DNA from: JAZDJP01 sp043803805
GTDB lineage: Bacteria > Planctomycetota > JAZDJP01
Direction of reading: 5' to 3'
Length of the DNA: 56,217 nt
Assembly (NCBI GenBank): GCA_043803805.1
Contig: JAZDJP010000038.1
Location: 1 to 56,217 of the forward strand
Shown: positions 24,647 through 33,976 of the stretch, one piece after another
Layout of the letters: every line of letters begins with the position of its first letter
Position numbering within the stretch: the stretch's first letter is position 1
Made by a program: the position numbers and the translations under genes
The notes under the pieces: model-generated
What the model was told of the DNA's origin: nothing
Database searches by the model: none
What the model saw: the letters and a program-made list of their open reading frames with translations, nothing else

Positions 24647-25495
24647 ATGGAATTCGTCCGTAAAAATCTGACGTGGCTCGTTCTGGCGGTGGCGGCCGTC
24701 GGGTGCCTCCTTTTTTACTATTTTTCCACCGCGGAAACCCAGGCGCGCAACCGGAATGCCCTCCAGGACCTGAAGGGTGAGGAGGTCCGTTTCAAGAAGT
24801 GGACCCAGAACACAAAGGAGGTCCCTTCCGTCGGCCGCATCGAGAGCCGGCGCCAGCGTTTGAGTACGATTGAGGGGGCACGGCAGGAATGCCGGGGGTT
24901 CTTCGAAGAGCGTCAGAGGGATCTGGAACGGTATTTCGAGAATGCCGGCGGCCGGGACGTGAGGAATTCCCCTCCGGACTTCAAGGCGCGTTACAACGAT
25001 GAGCGGCAGAACCTCGTGGGGCGTCTGGCTGAAGGGCTTTCGGGGAAGCCCTCCCGGTCCGAGGTGGAGGCGGCGATCCGGGGCGCCTTCAAGGAATGGG
25101 GGGATGGCGTTCCGAATCCCGCGGACATCCCTGTGGAGCAGAAGAAATTCTGGATCCTGGACGATCTCGCCCGTATCCTGGTGGCCGGACGGGTGCATGC
25201 GATCAAGGCCATGGAATGGAAGGTGGACGGGGCGGCGGCGCGCGAGGCGAGGGATCCCTCCGGCGCCGAGGTGTACAAGGGCTTCCCGTTCCGTCTGGAG
25301 GTCGAAATCGCGGAGGAAGGCATTCCGCAACTCCTCACCCGGATCCTCCGGTCGAAACGAAGTTTCTTCCTTCACCGGTTGAAACTGGAAAAGGGGCGGC
25401 TGCCCACGGAAGAGGAACTCCATCCGCCGGTGCGGCTGGTGGTGGAGGGGTTCGCCCTCGATTTCGCGCTCAAGGCCGACGGCAAACAGGAATGA
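24647..25495 (+). CDS. pilO: PilO-like pilus assembly protein
   Basis: A 282-residue protein with one N-terminal transmembrane helix (residues about 9-26, LTWLVLAVAAVGCLLFYYF), a long charged coiled-coil region, and a C-terminal alpha/beta part with FPFRLEVEIAEEGIPQLLTRI, typical of the PilO ferredoxin-like fold. It starts six bases after the PilM-PilN fusion. It should form the inner-membrane alignment complex with PilN and a PilP-like partner. Primary-sequence similarity within PilO is always weak, so the call leans on topology and position. Confidence 0.7.
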   Translation: MEFVRKNLTWLVLAVAAVGCLLFYYFSTAETQARNRNALQDLKGEEVRFKKWTQNTKEVPSVGRIESRRQRLSTIEGARQECRGFFEERQRDLERYFENAGGRDVRNSPPDFKARYNDERQNLVGRLAEGLSGKPSRSEVEAAIRGAFKEWGDGVPNPADIPVEQKKFWILDDLARILVAGRVHAIKAMEWKVDGAAAREARDPSGAEVYKGFPFRLEVEIAEEGIPQLLTRILRSKRSFFLHRLKLEKGRLPTEEELHPPVRLVVEGFALDFALKADGKQE

Positions 25496-25502
25496 TCCGA
25501 CA

Positions 25503-26939
25503 ATGATGGAGCGTGTTCTCATCCACCTCCGGCGTTACGGGATCCCGGTCCTTCTGGGCGTGCTCCTGCTTGCGTGGGGAGTGTGTGTTCTGCGTTACTA
25601 CAGCGAGGTGGATCGCATCCGGCAGATGGGGAAAACCCTGGCGAATCAGGCCGAGAGCGTCCGGAGGCATCTGGCCGATACGGAGACGGGGACTGTTGAG
25701 CCGCTCCCGCAGGCCGAGTGGCCGCGGCTTATCCGGCGCCTCTGGAACGACGACATCCGTGAGCCGGCGTCCGTGGCCGCGTGGACGTTCTTCCCCAATC
25801 CCAATCCGACGGATGTGGAGAAGGTGAGGAAGACGCTACCGGTGGAGCCTCCCGAGGGGATTGCGGCCGAGGCGGAAATCGGGGTCGTCACCCTTACGTT
25901 CCGGGACAATCCGGCGTCGAAGGCCCCGCTCGTGAATTACCGGGTGGAGCGGAAGGACACGAATACGGGGGATTATGAAAAACGGGGCGAGGCCGTCCCG
26001 GCTACGGCGGGTCCGGGGAAGGTTCCCGATGTAACGCCCGCGCCCGCCGCCGCGTCCGGGTGGATGTTTGTGGACAAGGGGCTGGCGTCCAAGACCCGTT
26101 ACGACTATCGCGTCGTGACCGTTGGGCGCAAGGTGGTTGTGGACGATTCCAAGGGCGCGGGCGTCCCGCCCCCGTCCCCGGCTGGGGACGGGCCCGTGGA
26201 GACGGTGGAAAGTCAGGCCGTCGAAATTTCCGCCGAAACCCCGTACGATTTCCAAATTGTCTTCTCCCAGGCGGATATCGATATGACTTGGGGCAGTTTC
26301 TATGTTTACAAGTACTACCAGGGCGGCGAAAAGCCACCCGCGGTCAAGAGTTACTCCAAGGTCATGCCCGGTCAGGAAATCGGGGACATCTCCAACGGGT
26401 CGGTGTGGGAGAACGGAAGTCTGCGGAAGGATCTCAATCCGCGGAACGTGAATTTCCGGACGGGACACAAATTGCGGATGATCAAGAAGGGAGAGAAGGA
26501 CGTGGTGTACACCGTTTGGGAGAACCGGACCACGGCCGAGGGGGGGCAGGAGAAGGTCGCGGTCGAGAAGACGAAGAAGGCGGAGACCGAGATCGCGGTT
26601 CTGGAGGACCCGGAGGGGAAGGAAGTCGAATTCGTAAAAGAGTCCCCGGCGCCCCATCTGAAAAAGGCCGCCTTGACGACAGGGTTGAAGTCCGGTCCCG
26701 TGAAGCCGGAGGAGAAGGAGTTCTATACGCCGCGAGAGGTTCAGGATGAACTCAAGATTGACGACACCCGGTTTCAGCGGCTCATGAAGCAGGAGCGGAT
26801 CAGGCCCGTGCCTCGTGGGGGGGAGTTCTTCCTTCGGAAGGGCGATGTGGAGACGATCCGGAGGGCCTTGAGGGACGAGGTGGAGAAGAAGAAGCGGCTC
26901 GAGGAGGAACTCGAGCGGGAAAAAGGAACCGTGAGATAA
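25503..26939 (+). CDS. Membrane-anchored protein in the PilP position with a C-terminal excisionase-like HTH
   Basis: 478 residues. Residues about 12-32 form one transmembrane helix (YGIPVLLGVLLLAWGVCVL). The next ~250 residues look like fibronectin-type extracytoplasmic domains (NYRVERKDTN; DKGLASKTRYDYRVVTV). Near residues 405-450, YTPREVQDELKIDDTRFQRLMKQ...GEFFLRKGDVETIRRAL reads like an HTH_17/MerR-excisionase DNA-binding fold, followed by a charged helix. It lies seven bases behind pilO, where pilP is expected, but is not recognisably PilP. If the topology is N-in/C-out the HTH-like domain would be in the periplasm, which suggests the fold is used for protein contact. Function unproven. 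Confidence 0.6.
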   Translation: MMERVLIHLRRYGIPVLLGVLLLAWGVCVLRYYSEVDRIRQMGKTLANQAESVRRHLADTETGTVEPLPQAEWPRLIRRLWNDDIREPASVAAWTFFPNPNPTDVEKVRKTLPVEPPEGIAAEAEIGVVTLTFRDNPASKAPLVNYRVERKDTNTGDYEKRGEAVPATAGPGKVPDVTPAPAAASGWMFVDKGLASKTRYDYRVVTVGRKVVVDDSKGAGVPPPSPAGDGPVETVESQAVEISAETPYDFQIVFSQADIDMTWGSFYVYKYYQGGEKPPAVKSYSKVMPGQEIGDISNGSVWENGSLRKDLNPRNVNFRTGHKLRMIKKGEKDVVYTVWENRTTAEGGQEKVAVEKTKKAETEIAVLEDPEGKEVEFVKESPAPHLKKAALTTGLKSGPVKPEEKEFYTPREVQDELKIDDTRFQRLMKQERIRPVPRGGEFFLRKGDVETIRRALRDEVEKKKRLEEELEREKGTVR

Positions 26940-26999
26940 CAAGTGTTTCCCCTATTGTTGAACGGTGACGGAGGGGTGCGTCCGTAATGTGATAAAACC

Positions 27000-27068
27000 G
27001 CTCATCCTGAGCGAGTCGAAGGATGAGCCAAGGCGTTGCTCATGGTTCGATGGGCTCACCACGAGCGG
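27000..27068. repeat. Double-hairpin dispersed repeat, full copy
   Basis: Left hairpin: GCTCATCCT, loop GAGCGAGTCGA, AGGATGAGC. Right hairpin: GCTCATGGTTCGATGGGCTC then ACCACGAGCGG. The loops of the two hairpins are near reverse complements of each other. It sits between the 25503 gene and the secretin gene, and may affect transcript stability or termination. Confidence 0.8.
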
Positions 27069-27134
27069 CATTGAGAATTCCGTCCTGTTTGGTTCCGGCT
27101 ATGCCGGATTAGGACAGCATCGAAAGGAGGCGTC

Positions 27135-29792
27135 ATGAGGGGCGTTCACCCGTGGGAAATGGGCGTTGCGGCCGTGGTGTTTGGTTTGACTCTGGCCGGT
27201 CGCGCGGCCGAGGAGAAGGCCGGGGCGGAAGCCCCCGCGCCGGACGCGGCGGCGGCGCAACCGGCCCCCGACGCGGCGGTGCAACCCGCCTCCGCACCGG
27301 CGGAAAAGCCCGCCGACATGACGAGTGCGGAGGACGAACTCGCGAAACTGGCGCGGGAGGACAGCCTCCGCCGCCAGCAGGAGCGTTATCTGGCCCAGAA
27401 GCACTTTGAACTCGGCCAGAAGTACTACAAGGAATTCCGCTACGAGAAGGCCGAGAAGGATCTCGCGGAGTCCATGAAGTATTTCGAGACCCTGAAGTAT
27501 GACCCGAAGCTCGCCCCGCAGGCCGAGGAGGTCCGGAAGCTTCTTCAGGAAACGCGTTGGCTCCTCGGGCAGTTCGACGAGAAGGAGGCCAGCGTCACGG
27601 AGAAGATGCGGACCGAGCGCCAGGTGAAGATCGAGCAGGCCAAGGTCGAGGTGGAGCACGCCATCCAGGAGGCCCAGAGGTTTCGCGCCGACAAGAAATT
27701 TGACGAGGCCAAGGACCGTTTCGACAAGGCCCTTGAGATCATCCGCTGGATGCCCTATCGGGTGGACCTTTCCGCCGAGAAGAAGCAGGCGGAACAGCTC
27801 AAGGGCGACACCCTGAACGAGGAACAGGTTCACCGGACGCTGCTTCGCAAGGACCAGGAGAAGGTGTCTCTCGAGGCCGCCCGCTCCGAGGAAGTCCGCC
27901 AGAGGGAGAATCTCCGGAAGCGCGTGGTGCTTCTTCTGAAGATGGCCCGGACCGAGTACGAGGCCCGGCGTTTCCGGAAGTCGGAGGCCATCGCCGAGGA
28001 GGTCCTGGACCTCGATCCCAATAACAAGGAGGCGACCGCCCTGATTCTCGCCTGCCGCCGGGCGCGCTACAGCCGTGACATGTCCTCGAACCGGACGGGC
28101 ATGGCGGAGGAGCTCCGGCGCCAAATGGCCCTCATCGAGGAGACCCAGATCCCCTACGCGGACATCCTGCGGTACGATCAGGAGCATTGGGAGGATGTGG
28201 TGGTCCATCGCCAGGCGCCCGGTTACGGCGCGGGGGGGGAGCAGGAGATCCCGCAGTGGGAGCAGGAGATCCGGAACAAATTGAAGGAGAGCGTGTCCTT
28301 CAATTTCGACAACCAGACCTTCGAGGCCGTGGTGGATTTTTTCCGCGACACCAAGAAGCTCAACATCGTGGTGGATCCCGAGGCGGCGGCGAAGGTCAAC
28401 CAGACCATCAAGCTGTCGGCGGCGAACATCTCCGTTGAGCAGGCCTTCAAATGGCTCATGAAGTTCACGGATCTGGACTATCGCTTGAAGGATGGCGTCG
28501 TCTACATTGCCGACAAGTCGAAGACGCTGGATGCCCCGAATCAGCGGTTCTACGACATCCGCGACCTCACGGTGAAACTGTCGGACTACGCCGGACCGGA
28601 CATCAACCTGTCCGCGGGCGGCGGCGGCGGCGCGGCTGGCGGCAACCTGTTCGGGAACGAGCCGGCGGCCGAGACCGCGGCGCCGACCGGGGACGAGATC
28701 AAGGACATGGTCAAAAATCTCGTCGCCCGGGAGAGTTGGGAGCAGAACCCCAATTTCTCCATCGAGTATCGGAACGGCCAGCTCGTGGTGAATCAGACAC
28801 CCGAGGTCCAGCGGCAGATTCAGGATTTCCTCTCCGCGATGCGCAGCCAGGGGTCCCTCCAGGTCAGCATCCAGGCGCGTTTCATCACGATCGAGGACAA
28901 CTTCCTGCAGGACATCGGGGTGGATTGGCGGGGCCTTTCCACCGATCCGGTGGACAATGCCGAGGGCGAGTTCCTCGATTCGGACTTCGACCGGAGGAGC
29001 GGCGGCACCAATCCGCGGGGCCGCCTCCACGACATCCGCGCCCGCACGGACGCTTATTTGGACGTAAATCCAGGCGGCGTGAACCTTTCCAAGAAGGGCG
29101 GGCTCGACATGCAATGGGCCTTCCTGGACGAACTGCAAGTCTCGGCGATCGTCCACATGGTGGAGAAGACCCAGCGCGGGAACACCCTTGCGGCGCCGAA
29201 ACTGACGGTTTTCAACACCCAGCGCGCCCACATGGTGATGACGCGCGACATCGCCTACATCTCGGACTACACGGTCCAGATCGCGGCGGGGGCGGTCGGG
29301 TACGATCCCGACATCTCGATCGTGCAGGACGGCGTGGTGTTTGATGTGCGGCCCATCGTGAGCCATGACCGGCGGTATATCACTCTGGACCTCAAGCCCA
29401 CGGTGGCGACCCTGCGGCGTCCCATGCAGCAGATCAGCATTTCGAGCGGCGCGGCGGCGGGCGGCACGGCGGGCACTACGGGAGGAGGAACGGCCGTGGC
29501 CACCGGCAACCTGCCCATTCAGGTTCCCGAACTCGAGATCAAGCGGGTCCGGACCACGGTCACGGTGCCCGACGGCGGGACGTTGCTGATTGCCGGGATG
29601 ATTGACGCCGTGGAAAGCGACAATTACAGCGGCCTGCCCTGGATTTCGCGCGTCCCCGTCATCCGGTATCTGTTCGGAGAGCGCGGCCGTTCGAGCGAGC
29701 GGAAAAATCTGATCATTCTCGTCAAGGCCAACGTGATTCTCATTGAGGAGCATGAACCGACGAGGCTCCGGATGGGAGACGCCGGCCTGTAG
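27135..29792 (+). CDS. pilQ: Secretin (PilQ/GspD family) with N-terminal TPR-like region
   Basis: ATG 27135 follows a near-ideal AAAGGAGG. There is an N-terminal signal segment (VAAVVFGLTLAGRAAE), an Ala/Pro-rich linker, then a TPR/coiled-coil region (about 90-330). An STN/N-domain-like unit lies at about 378-475 (SFNFDNQTFEAVVDFFRDTKKLNIVVD). The C-terminal secretin domain (about 570-875) has VSIQARFITIEDNFLQDIGVDW and the signature VPELEIKRVRTTVTVPDGGTL with the terminal PWISRVPVIRYLFG...ERKNLIILVKANVI. It forms the outer-membrane pore for pili or secreted proteins and belongs with the preceding assembly genes. Its TPR extension is longer than in proteobacterial PilQ. pilQ versus a type II secretin cannot be separated from sequence alone. 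Confidence 0.88.
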   Translation: MRGVHPWEMGVAAVVFGLTLAGRAAEEKAGAEAPAPDAAAAQPAPDAAVQPASAPAEKPADMTSAEDELAKLAREDSLRRQQERYLAQKHFELGQKYYKEFRYEKAEKDLAESMKYFETLKYDPKLAPQAEEVRKLLQETRWLLGQFDEKEASVTEKMRTERQVKIEQAKVEVEHAIQEAQRFRADKKFDEAKDRFDKALEIIRWMPYRVDLSAEKKQAEQLKGDTLNEEQVHRTLLRKDQEKVSLEAARSEEVRQRENLRKRVVLLLKMARTEYEARRFRKSEAIAEEVLDLDPNNKEATALILACRRARYSRDMSSNRTGMAEELRRQMALIEETQIPYADILRYDQEHWEDVVVHRQAPGYGAGGEQEIPQWEQEIRNKLKESVSFNFDNQTFEAVVDFFRDTKKLNIVVDPEAAAKVNQTIKLSAANISVEQAFKWLMKFTDLDYRLKDGVVYIADKSKTLDAPNQRFYDIRDLTVKLSDYAGPDINLSAGGGGGAAGGNLFGNEPAAETAAPTGDEIKDMVKNLVARESWEQNPNFSIEYRNGQLVVNQTPEVQRQIQDFLSAMRSQGSLQVSIQARFITIEDNFLQDIGVDWRGLSTDPVDNAEGEFLDSDFDRRSGGTNPRGRLHDIRARTDAYLDVNPGGVNLSKKGGLDMQWAFLDELQVSAIVHMVEKTQRGNTLAAPKLTVFNTQRAHMVMTRDIAYISDYTVQIAAGAVGYDPDISIVQDGVVFDVRPIVSHDRRYITLDLKPTVATLRRPMQQISISSGAAAGGTAGTTGGGTAVATGNLPIQVPELEIKRVRTTVTVPDGGTLLIAGMIDAVESDNYSGLPWISRVPVIRYLFGERGRSSERKNLIILVKANVILIEEHEPTRLRMGDAGL

Positions 29793-29899
29793 CGCGCGCG
29801 ACGGCCCCCCGGGATCGGATGAGGCGGAAAACAAATCCGTTTTGTCCGAACCTTCGCGGGGGGCCGTGCGTTTAACCACAGGGAGGAGGGACGAGCGTG

Positions 29900-32815
29900 A
29901 TGGGGAAGGCGTTCATCGGGCGGACGGGGTTCCCTCGGCGGAGGGTGTGGCGGGTTGTGGCGCTCGCGGCGGCGGTGTTCGCGATTGGCGCGGCGAGCGC
30001 GGGCGAGGCGCCGCAGGGAGATCCCCAAGTCGAACGCCTCCTCAAATTTGCCAGGGGTTGCAAGGACAAGCAGTTCCTGGATTACGCCACCAAGGCGACG
30101 GACCGGATTCTCCAGATCCCCGGTCTGGCCCCGGAATTCGAGATCGAGACGGTTCTTCTCCGGGGGGACCTCTTCCGTCAGATGGCGCTTCTGGCGAAGA
30201 AGGATGAGGACGCGGTCCGGTACCGGGGACTGGCGGACCAGGCGGCGACGGCGCTCCAGACGAAATTCCCCGGCCACTCCTCCCTGCGGAAACTCAAGTT
30301 CACACAGATGCTCGCGAACGCCAACCTGGCCTTCCAGTCCCTTCAGATGAAGGGGGAGGCGGCGCGGCCCGACGTGGAGAAGACGCTCCGGGAGGCGCTT
30401 GTACGGGGGGAGGAATTCCTCAAATCCACCCAGACGGCGGTTGACGAGGTCAAAAAGAAGTACGGGATTCCGGACAAGGACGTGGTGGATTTCGATACCC
30501 TCCGGGGGGAATGGCCCAAGGAGTGGTCGCCGGACAAGAACGGCGAGATTAAAAATGCCCTGATGGCGGGCCTGACCGCGAAGTGCGAAGTCCACTACCT
30601 GCTCAACAATCTCCGGTACCTCGCGGCCACCCAGGTCTGGGGGGACGGTTCCAAGGAACAGAAGGATCTTCTGACGAAGGCGAAAGACGGGTTCGCGGAC
30701 TACGGCTCGGACTGCCTGGCCTCGCCCGAAAGCGACCTCTGGATGGGGAAGTGCGACCTCGCGCTCAAGGAGTACGAGAGCGCGAAATGGTCTTTCGATA
30801 CCGTAGTCGAAATCGTTTCGGGGTTGAACCCTACGGGCATTTCTCCGGATGATCGCAAACGTCTCGAGTCCATGGCCCAGGAGGCCTGCACCAAGCGGGC
30901 CGAGGTGGCATTCCGCCTGGGCGAGAAAACGGAGGAGGCGGAGAAGGCCGAGAAATTCAAGGAATGCATCGCCGGGGTCGAGGACATGATGAAGAAATTC
31001 CCGGCCATGAAGGACAACGATGCCGCCATCGAGGCGCGGATCTTCAAGGTGCGGGCGCATTGGGCATTGTCCGGGTTGCTCAATCGGGAACTCAACAAGG
31101 TGGAGGCCCGGAAGGAGCAGGCGACGGCCCAGAGGCTGGCCGAGGAACTTGCGAGGCTCAACAAGCCGAAATACCAGAAGATGATCAACGCGATCCTCAT
31201 CGAGATCATGGGCGGGTCCGGGGTGAAGATGGGGGCGAAGTTCCTTCTGGAACTGGCGGACGCGGACAGCCAGCAGGGAAACTGGAAGGGGTGCATGGAG
31301 AACGCCCGCCAGGCGCTCCGTCTTCCTTCGCAGGATCGCACGAGCGAGGGCGCCCGGGCGTGGCTTCTTCTGGCCAAGAGCCACTACGCGCAGGAACAAC
31401 TCGAGGAGGCCTACATCGCGGGCAGGCAGGCCCTGAAGGAATACGGGACGCCGAAGGAGGGGCCGGACATCATCGAGGTGATGATCAGCGCCGCCCAGGC
31501 CATGAACGAGCGGGCCGAGAGCGCGTTCGCCCGGGATCTGGAACTGAAGGCGCTGGAGTTGCTCCGGACGAAGTACCCGAACGACCCCAAGGCGAAGATG
31601 GCCGTGTACTACGAGGCCAACATCCTCGTCCGCGAAGCCCTGAAACAGATCAAGGACGAACCCGCGAAGGCGGCCGATAAATTTGAAAAGGCCGTGGAGC
31701 GGTACCTTTCCCTGGACAAGGGGCTCGAGCAGTATGAACTCGCCCTTTTCCGGGCGGCGGATATCACGGGGCGCATCCCGGGGCTTCGAAAGGGCACTCC
31801 CGAGGAGGCCGCGAAACTTCGGGACAAGGCGAAGGGGATCTTCGAGCAGTACCTCAAGTGGGTCGAGGACCACAAGGAGCCGTCGGTGAACAACCGGGAG
31901 GCCCGCAAGCAGATGGTACCCCGGGCCTGGTCGTCCCTCGCCGGGATCTACGTCCAGGACAAGAAATATGACGAGGCCCTCGCCGCCCTCGCGAAGGCGG
32001 GCCCGGTCGAGGGGGAGCAGGAGGAGAGATTCCTGACCGTCCGGGCGCGGGCCTTCCTCGGCCTCAAGAAATACAAGGAGGCGGAGGAGGCCATCACCGC
32101 CATCCAGACAAAATTCCCGCAGGCGAAGAACATGGCGGGGCTTCTCGTTCCCTTCGGATGGGGGGTTCTCGTTGACGAGGTGGACCGGATCAAGAAGGAG
32201 GGTGGGGATGCCCGGCCGGTGCAGGAGAAGGCGCTCGCCGCGCTCGAAAAGGGGTATGAACTGGACCCGAAGAAATTCACCGCCGAGCTGGCCCGATTGA
32301 TTGCCTATACGTATTCGGGTCTCGGAAACGGCGTGAAGTTCCAGGCGTGGATGGAGGTATTCAAGACGTTGGGCGGCAAGGTCGGGGACGAGGAGGTTGA
32401 GGCAATGTTCCTGAGTCAGGCGCAGGATCTTCTGGCCCGGGGGAAGTTCGAGGAGGCCCTGGCCAAGGCCCAGGAACTTGAAACGACCCGGGATCAGAAG
32501 AAGAAAAAGCAGACCATCGAGACCCGCCTGATCATCGCCAAATGCTTCGAGGCATTGAAAAAATGCGACGAGGCTTTGGGGACCTACCACGATATCTGGG
32601 AAAAAGTGCCGGCCGAGAAGAAGGAGCAATACCGGCTCAAAAAGTTCGATGTCAAATTCGCCTGCGGTGATTTCGAGTGGGTGCTCCAGCAGATGAGCCT
32701 GCTCGAGCAACTCGGGGAAATCGCGGCGATGCCGCCGGAATTCAAGACCAAGTACGAGGAGTTGAAGAAGAAGGCGGAAGAGGCGGCGAGCAAGAAGGGC
32801 TGGGAGAAAAAATAA
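29900..32815 (+). CDS. Large exported TPR-repeat protein
   Basis: The start is ATG 29900 (GTG 29897 is an in-frame alternative); GGGAGGAGGG lies just upstream. A signal peptide (about residues 13-36, VVALAAAVFAIGAASAGEA) is followed by about 930 residues that are almost wholly helical: TPR-like units such as ECIAGVEDMMKKFPAMKDND, KKYKEAEEAITAIQTKFPQA and GKFEEALAKAQELE. Charged composition and repeat spacing indicate a protein-binding solenoid in the periplasm. It is downstream of the secretin and upstream of a second TPR protein and ExbB/ExbD, so it may scaffold an envelope machine. No enzymatic motif seen. Confidence 0.8.
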   Translation: MGKAFIGRTGFPRRRVWRVVALAAAVFAIGAASAGEAPQGDPQVERLLKFARGCKDKQFLDYATKATDRILQIPGLAPEFEIETVLLRGDLFRQMALLAKKDEDAVRYRGLADQAATALQTKFPGHSSLRKLKFTQMLANANLAFQSLQMKGEAARPDVEKTLREALVRGEEFLKSTQTAVDEVKKKYGIPDKDVVDFDTLRGEWPKEWSPDKNGEIKNALMAGLTAKCEVHYLLNNLRYLAATQVWGDGSKEQKDLLTKAKDGFADYGSDCLASPESDLWMGKCDLALKEYESAKWSFDTVVEIVSGLNPTGISPDDRKRLESMAQEACTKRAEVAFRLGEKTEEAEKAEKFKECIAGVEDMMKKFPAMKDNDAAIEARIFKVRAHWALSGLLNRELNKVEARKEQATAQRLAEELARLNKPKYQKMINAILIEIMGGSGVKMGAKFLLELADADSQQGNWKGCMENARQALRLPSQDRTSEGARAWLLLAKSHYAQEQLEEAYIAGRQALKEYGTPKEGPDIIEVMISAAQAMNERAESAFARDLELKALELLRTKYPNDPKAKMAVYYEANILVREALKQIKDEPAKAADKFEKAVERYLSLDKGLEQYELALFRAADITGRIPGLRKGTPEEAAKLRDKAKGIFEQYLKWVEDHKEPSVNNREARKQMVPRAWSSLAGIYVQDKKYDEALAALAKAGPVEGEQEERFLTVRARAFLGLKKYKEAEEAITAIQTKFPQAKNMAGLLVPFGWGVLVDEVDRIKKEGGDARPVQEKALAALEKGYELDPKKFTAELARLIAYTYSGLGNGVKFQAWMEVFKTLGGKVGDEEVEAMFLSQAQDLLARGKFEEALAKAQELETTRDQKKKKQTIETRLIIAKCFEALKKCDEALGTYHDIWEKVPAEKKEQYRLKKFDVKFACGDFEWVLQQMSLLEQLGEIAAMPPEFKTKYEELKKKAEEAASKKGWEKK

Positions 32816-32872
32816 GTTTCCATCATGGCTTGTCGGCGCCCGGATTCGGGGCCGCCGGCGGGAGGGAGGGGG

Positions 32873-33907
32873 ATGACGATGCGGCACACGTGGATCGCGG
32901 GGGTTCTGGCGGCGGCGGCGTTTGTGCCGCTGGCCCGGGCGGACAAGGTCTACAAGAAGTCGGGCGGGGCCCCGGTGGAGGGGTTCGTCACCGAGGAATC
33001 CGTCAGCGTCATCAAGGTGAAGAAGGATGGTTTCATCTCGGAGATCAAGGCCGAGGACGTGGACCGGGTCGAGCGGGAACCGGTCACCTGCCCCGAATAC
33101 ATCCGGGCCTGGAAGGCCTTCCAGGAGCGGAACTTCGCCGACGCCGCGGAGTCCTTTGAGAAGGCGTCGAATTCCGGCAAGAAGGATCCCTGGACGAGGA
33201 CGTACGCCCTCTTCTACGCCGCGGAGTGTTACCGCCATCTCGGCGCATCCAGCAAGGATGCCGGCCAGCGCGCCGTGGACGCCTACAACCTGTATCTCAA
33301 GGAAAATCCGAACCATCTCTTTCTCAACGGCGCGCGGTCCGGGCGGATCGAATGCCTGATTCAGGTCGGGAACATGGCCGAGGCTGACAAGGCGGTCAGC
33401 GAACTTCTCACGGCGGGCCTGGCCGGATGCGCCCTGGCGCGGGTGAAACTGCTCCAGGCGCAGATTCTCGAACGCCAGGACAAGTTCAAGGAGGCGGCCG
33501 CGAAGTACAAGGATCTCACCTCCCAGGGCCGCGACTGCCCGGATGTGTCCGGGGCGGCGGGCGCCGGGGTGGGGCGGTGTCTCAAGGATCCGGAGGAGCG
33601 TCTGGAGTGGTACAAGTCCCTCATCCAGAGATCCACCCATGACCAGTCCCTGGCCAGCGCCTTCAACGGCCTGGGGGATTCCTATCTCGAAAAGAAGAAT
33701 TTCGAGGAGGCGGTGTGGAACTTCCTTCACGTGGTGGTCATCCCGGGGATGGCGGCGTACGATGAGGAATTGGCCCACGCCCTCTGCGGGGCCGGCGAGG
33801 CCTTCGAGGGGCTCGGCCAGAAGACCCGGGCGGGCCAGCTCCTGGATCAGGCGGCCGCGATGCCGGGGCCCTGGGGGGATCGCGCCCGTAAGCGTCTGGG
33901 GAAGTGA
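32873..33907 (+). CDS. Exported TPR-repeat protein
   Basis: ATG 32873 is preceded by GGAGGGAGGGGG and opens a signal peptide (MTMRHTWIAGVLAAAAFVPLARA). Residues about 25-75 form a small beta domain (KVYKKSGGAPVEGFVTEESVSVIKVKK). The rest is TPR-like: AWKAFQERNFADAAESFEKA, LFYAAECYRHLG, LLQAQILERQDKFKEAAAKYKDL, GLGDSYLEKKNFEEAVWNFLHV. It starts 57 bases after the large TPR gene and precedes ExbB, implying a shared envelope function. No catalytic motif is seen. Confidence 0.8.
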   Translation: MTMRHTWIAGVLAAAAFVPLARADKVYKKSGGAPVEGFVTEESVSVIKVKKDGFISEIKAEDVDRVEREPVTCPEYIRAWKAFQERNFADAAESFEKASNSGKKDPWTRTYALFYAAECYRHLGASSKDAGQRAVDAYNLYLKENPNHLFLNGARSGRIECLIQVGNMAEADKAVSELLTAGLAGCALARVKLLQAQILERQDKFKEAAAKYKDLTSQGRDCPDVSGAAGAGVGRCLKDPEERLEWYKSLIQRSTHDQSLASAFNGLGDSYLEKKNFEEAVWNFLHVVVIPGMAAYDEELAHALCGAGEAFEGLGQKTRAGQLLDQAAAMPGPWGDRARKRLGK

Positions 33908-33917
33908 TAATTTCGTG

Positions 33918-33944
33918 TGGACAAAGTCGGTTTTATTGTAGAAT
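33918..33944 (+). promoter_or_regulatory. Weak sigma-70 promoter candidate before exbB
   Basis: TGGACA (33918-33923) and TAGAAT (33939-33944) each match five of six consensus bases, but the spacer is 15 bases, shorter than ideal. A transcript would start near 33951, 26 bases before ATG 33977. Confidence 0.3.
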
Positions 33945-33976
33945 GCGGTCCGGCGCTATTTTTTAGGAGAACAGCC

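Noticed and set aside
27088..27105. Sigma54-like GG-N10-GC match before the secretin gene
   Set aside because: TTGGTTCCGGCTATGCC keeps the spacing but has five mismatches to consensus, including the -12 TT; too weak to claim.
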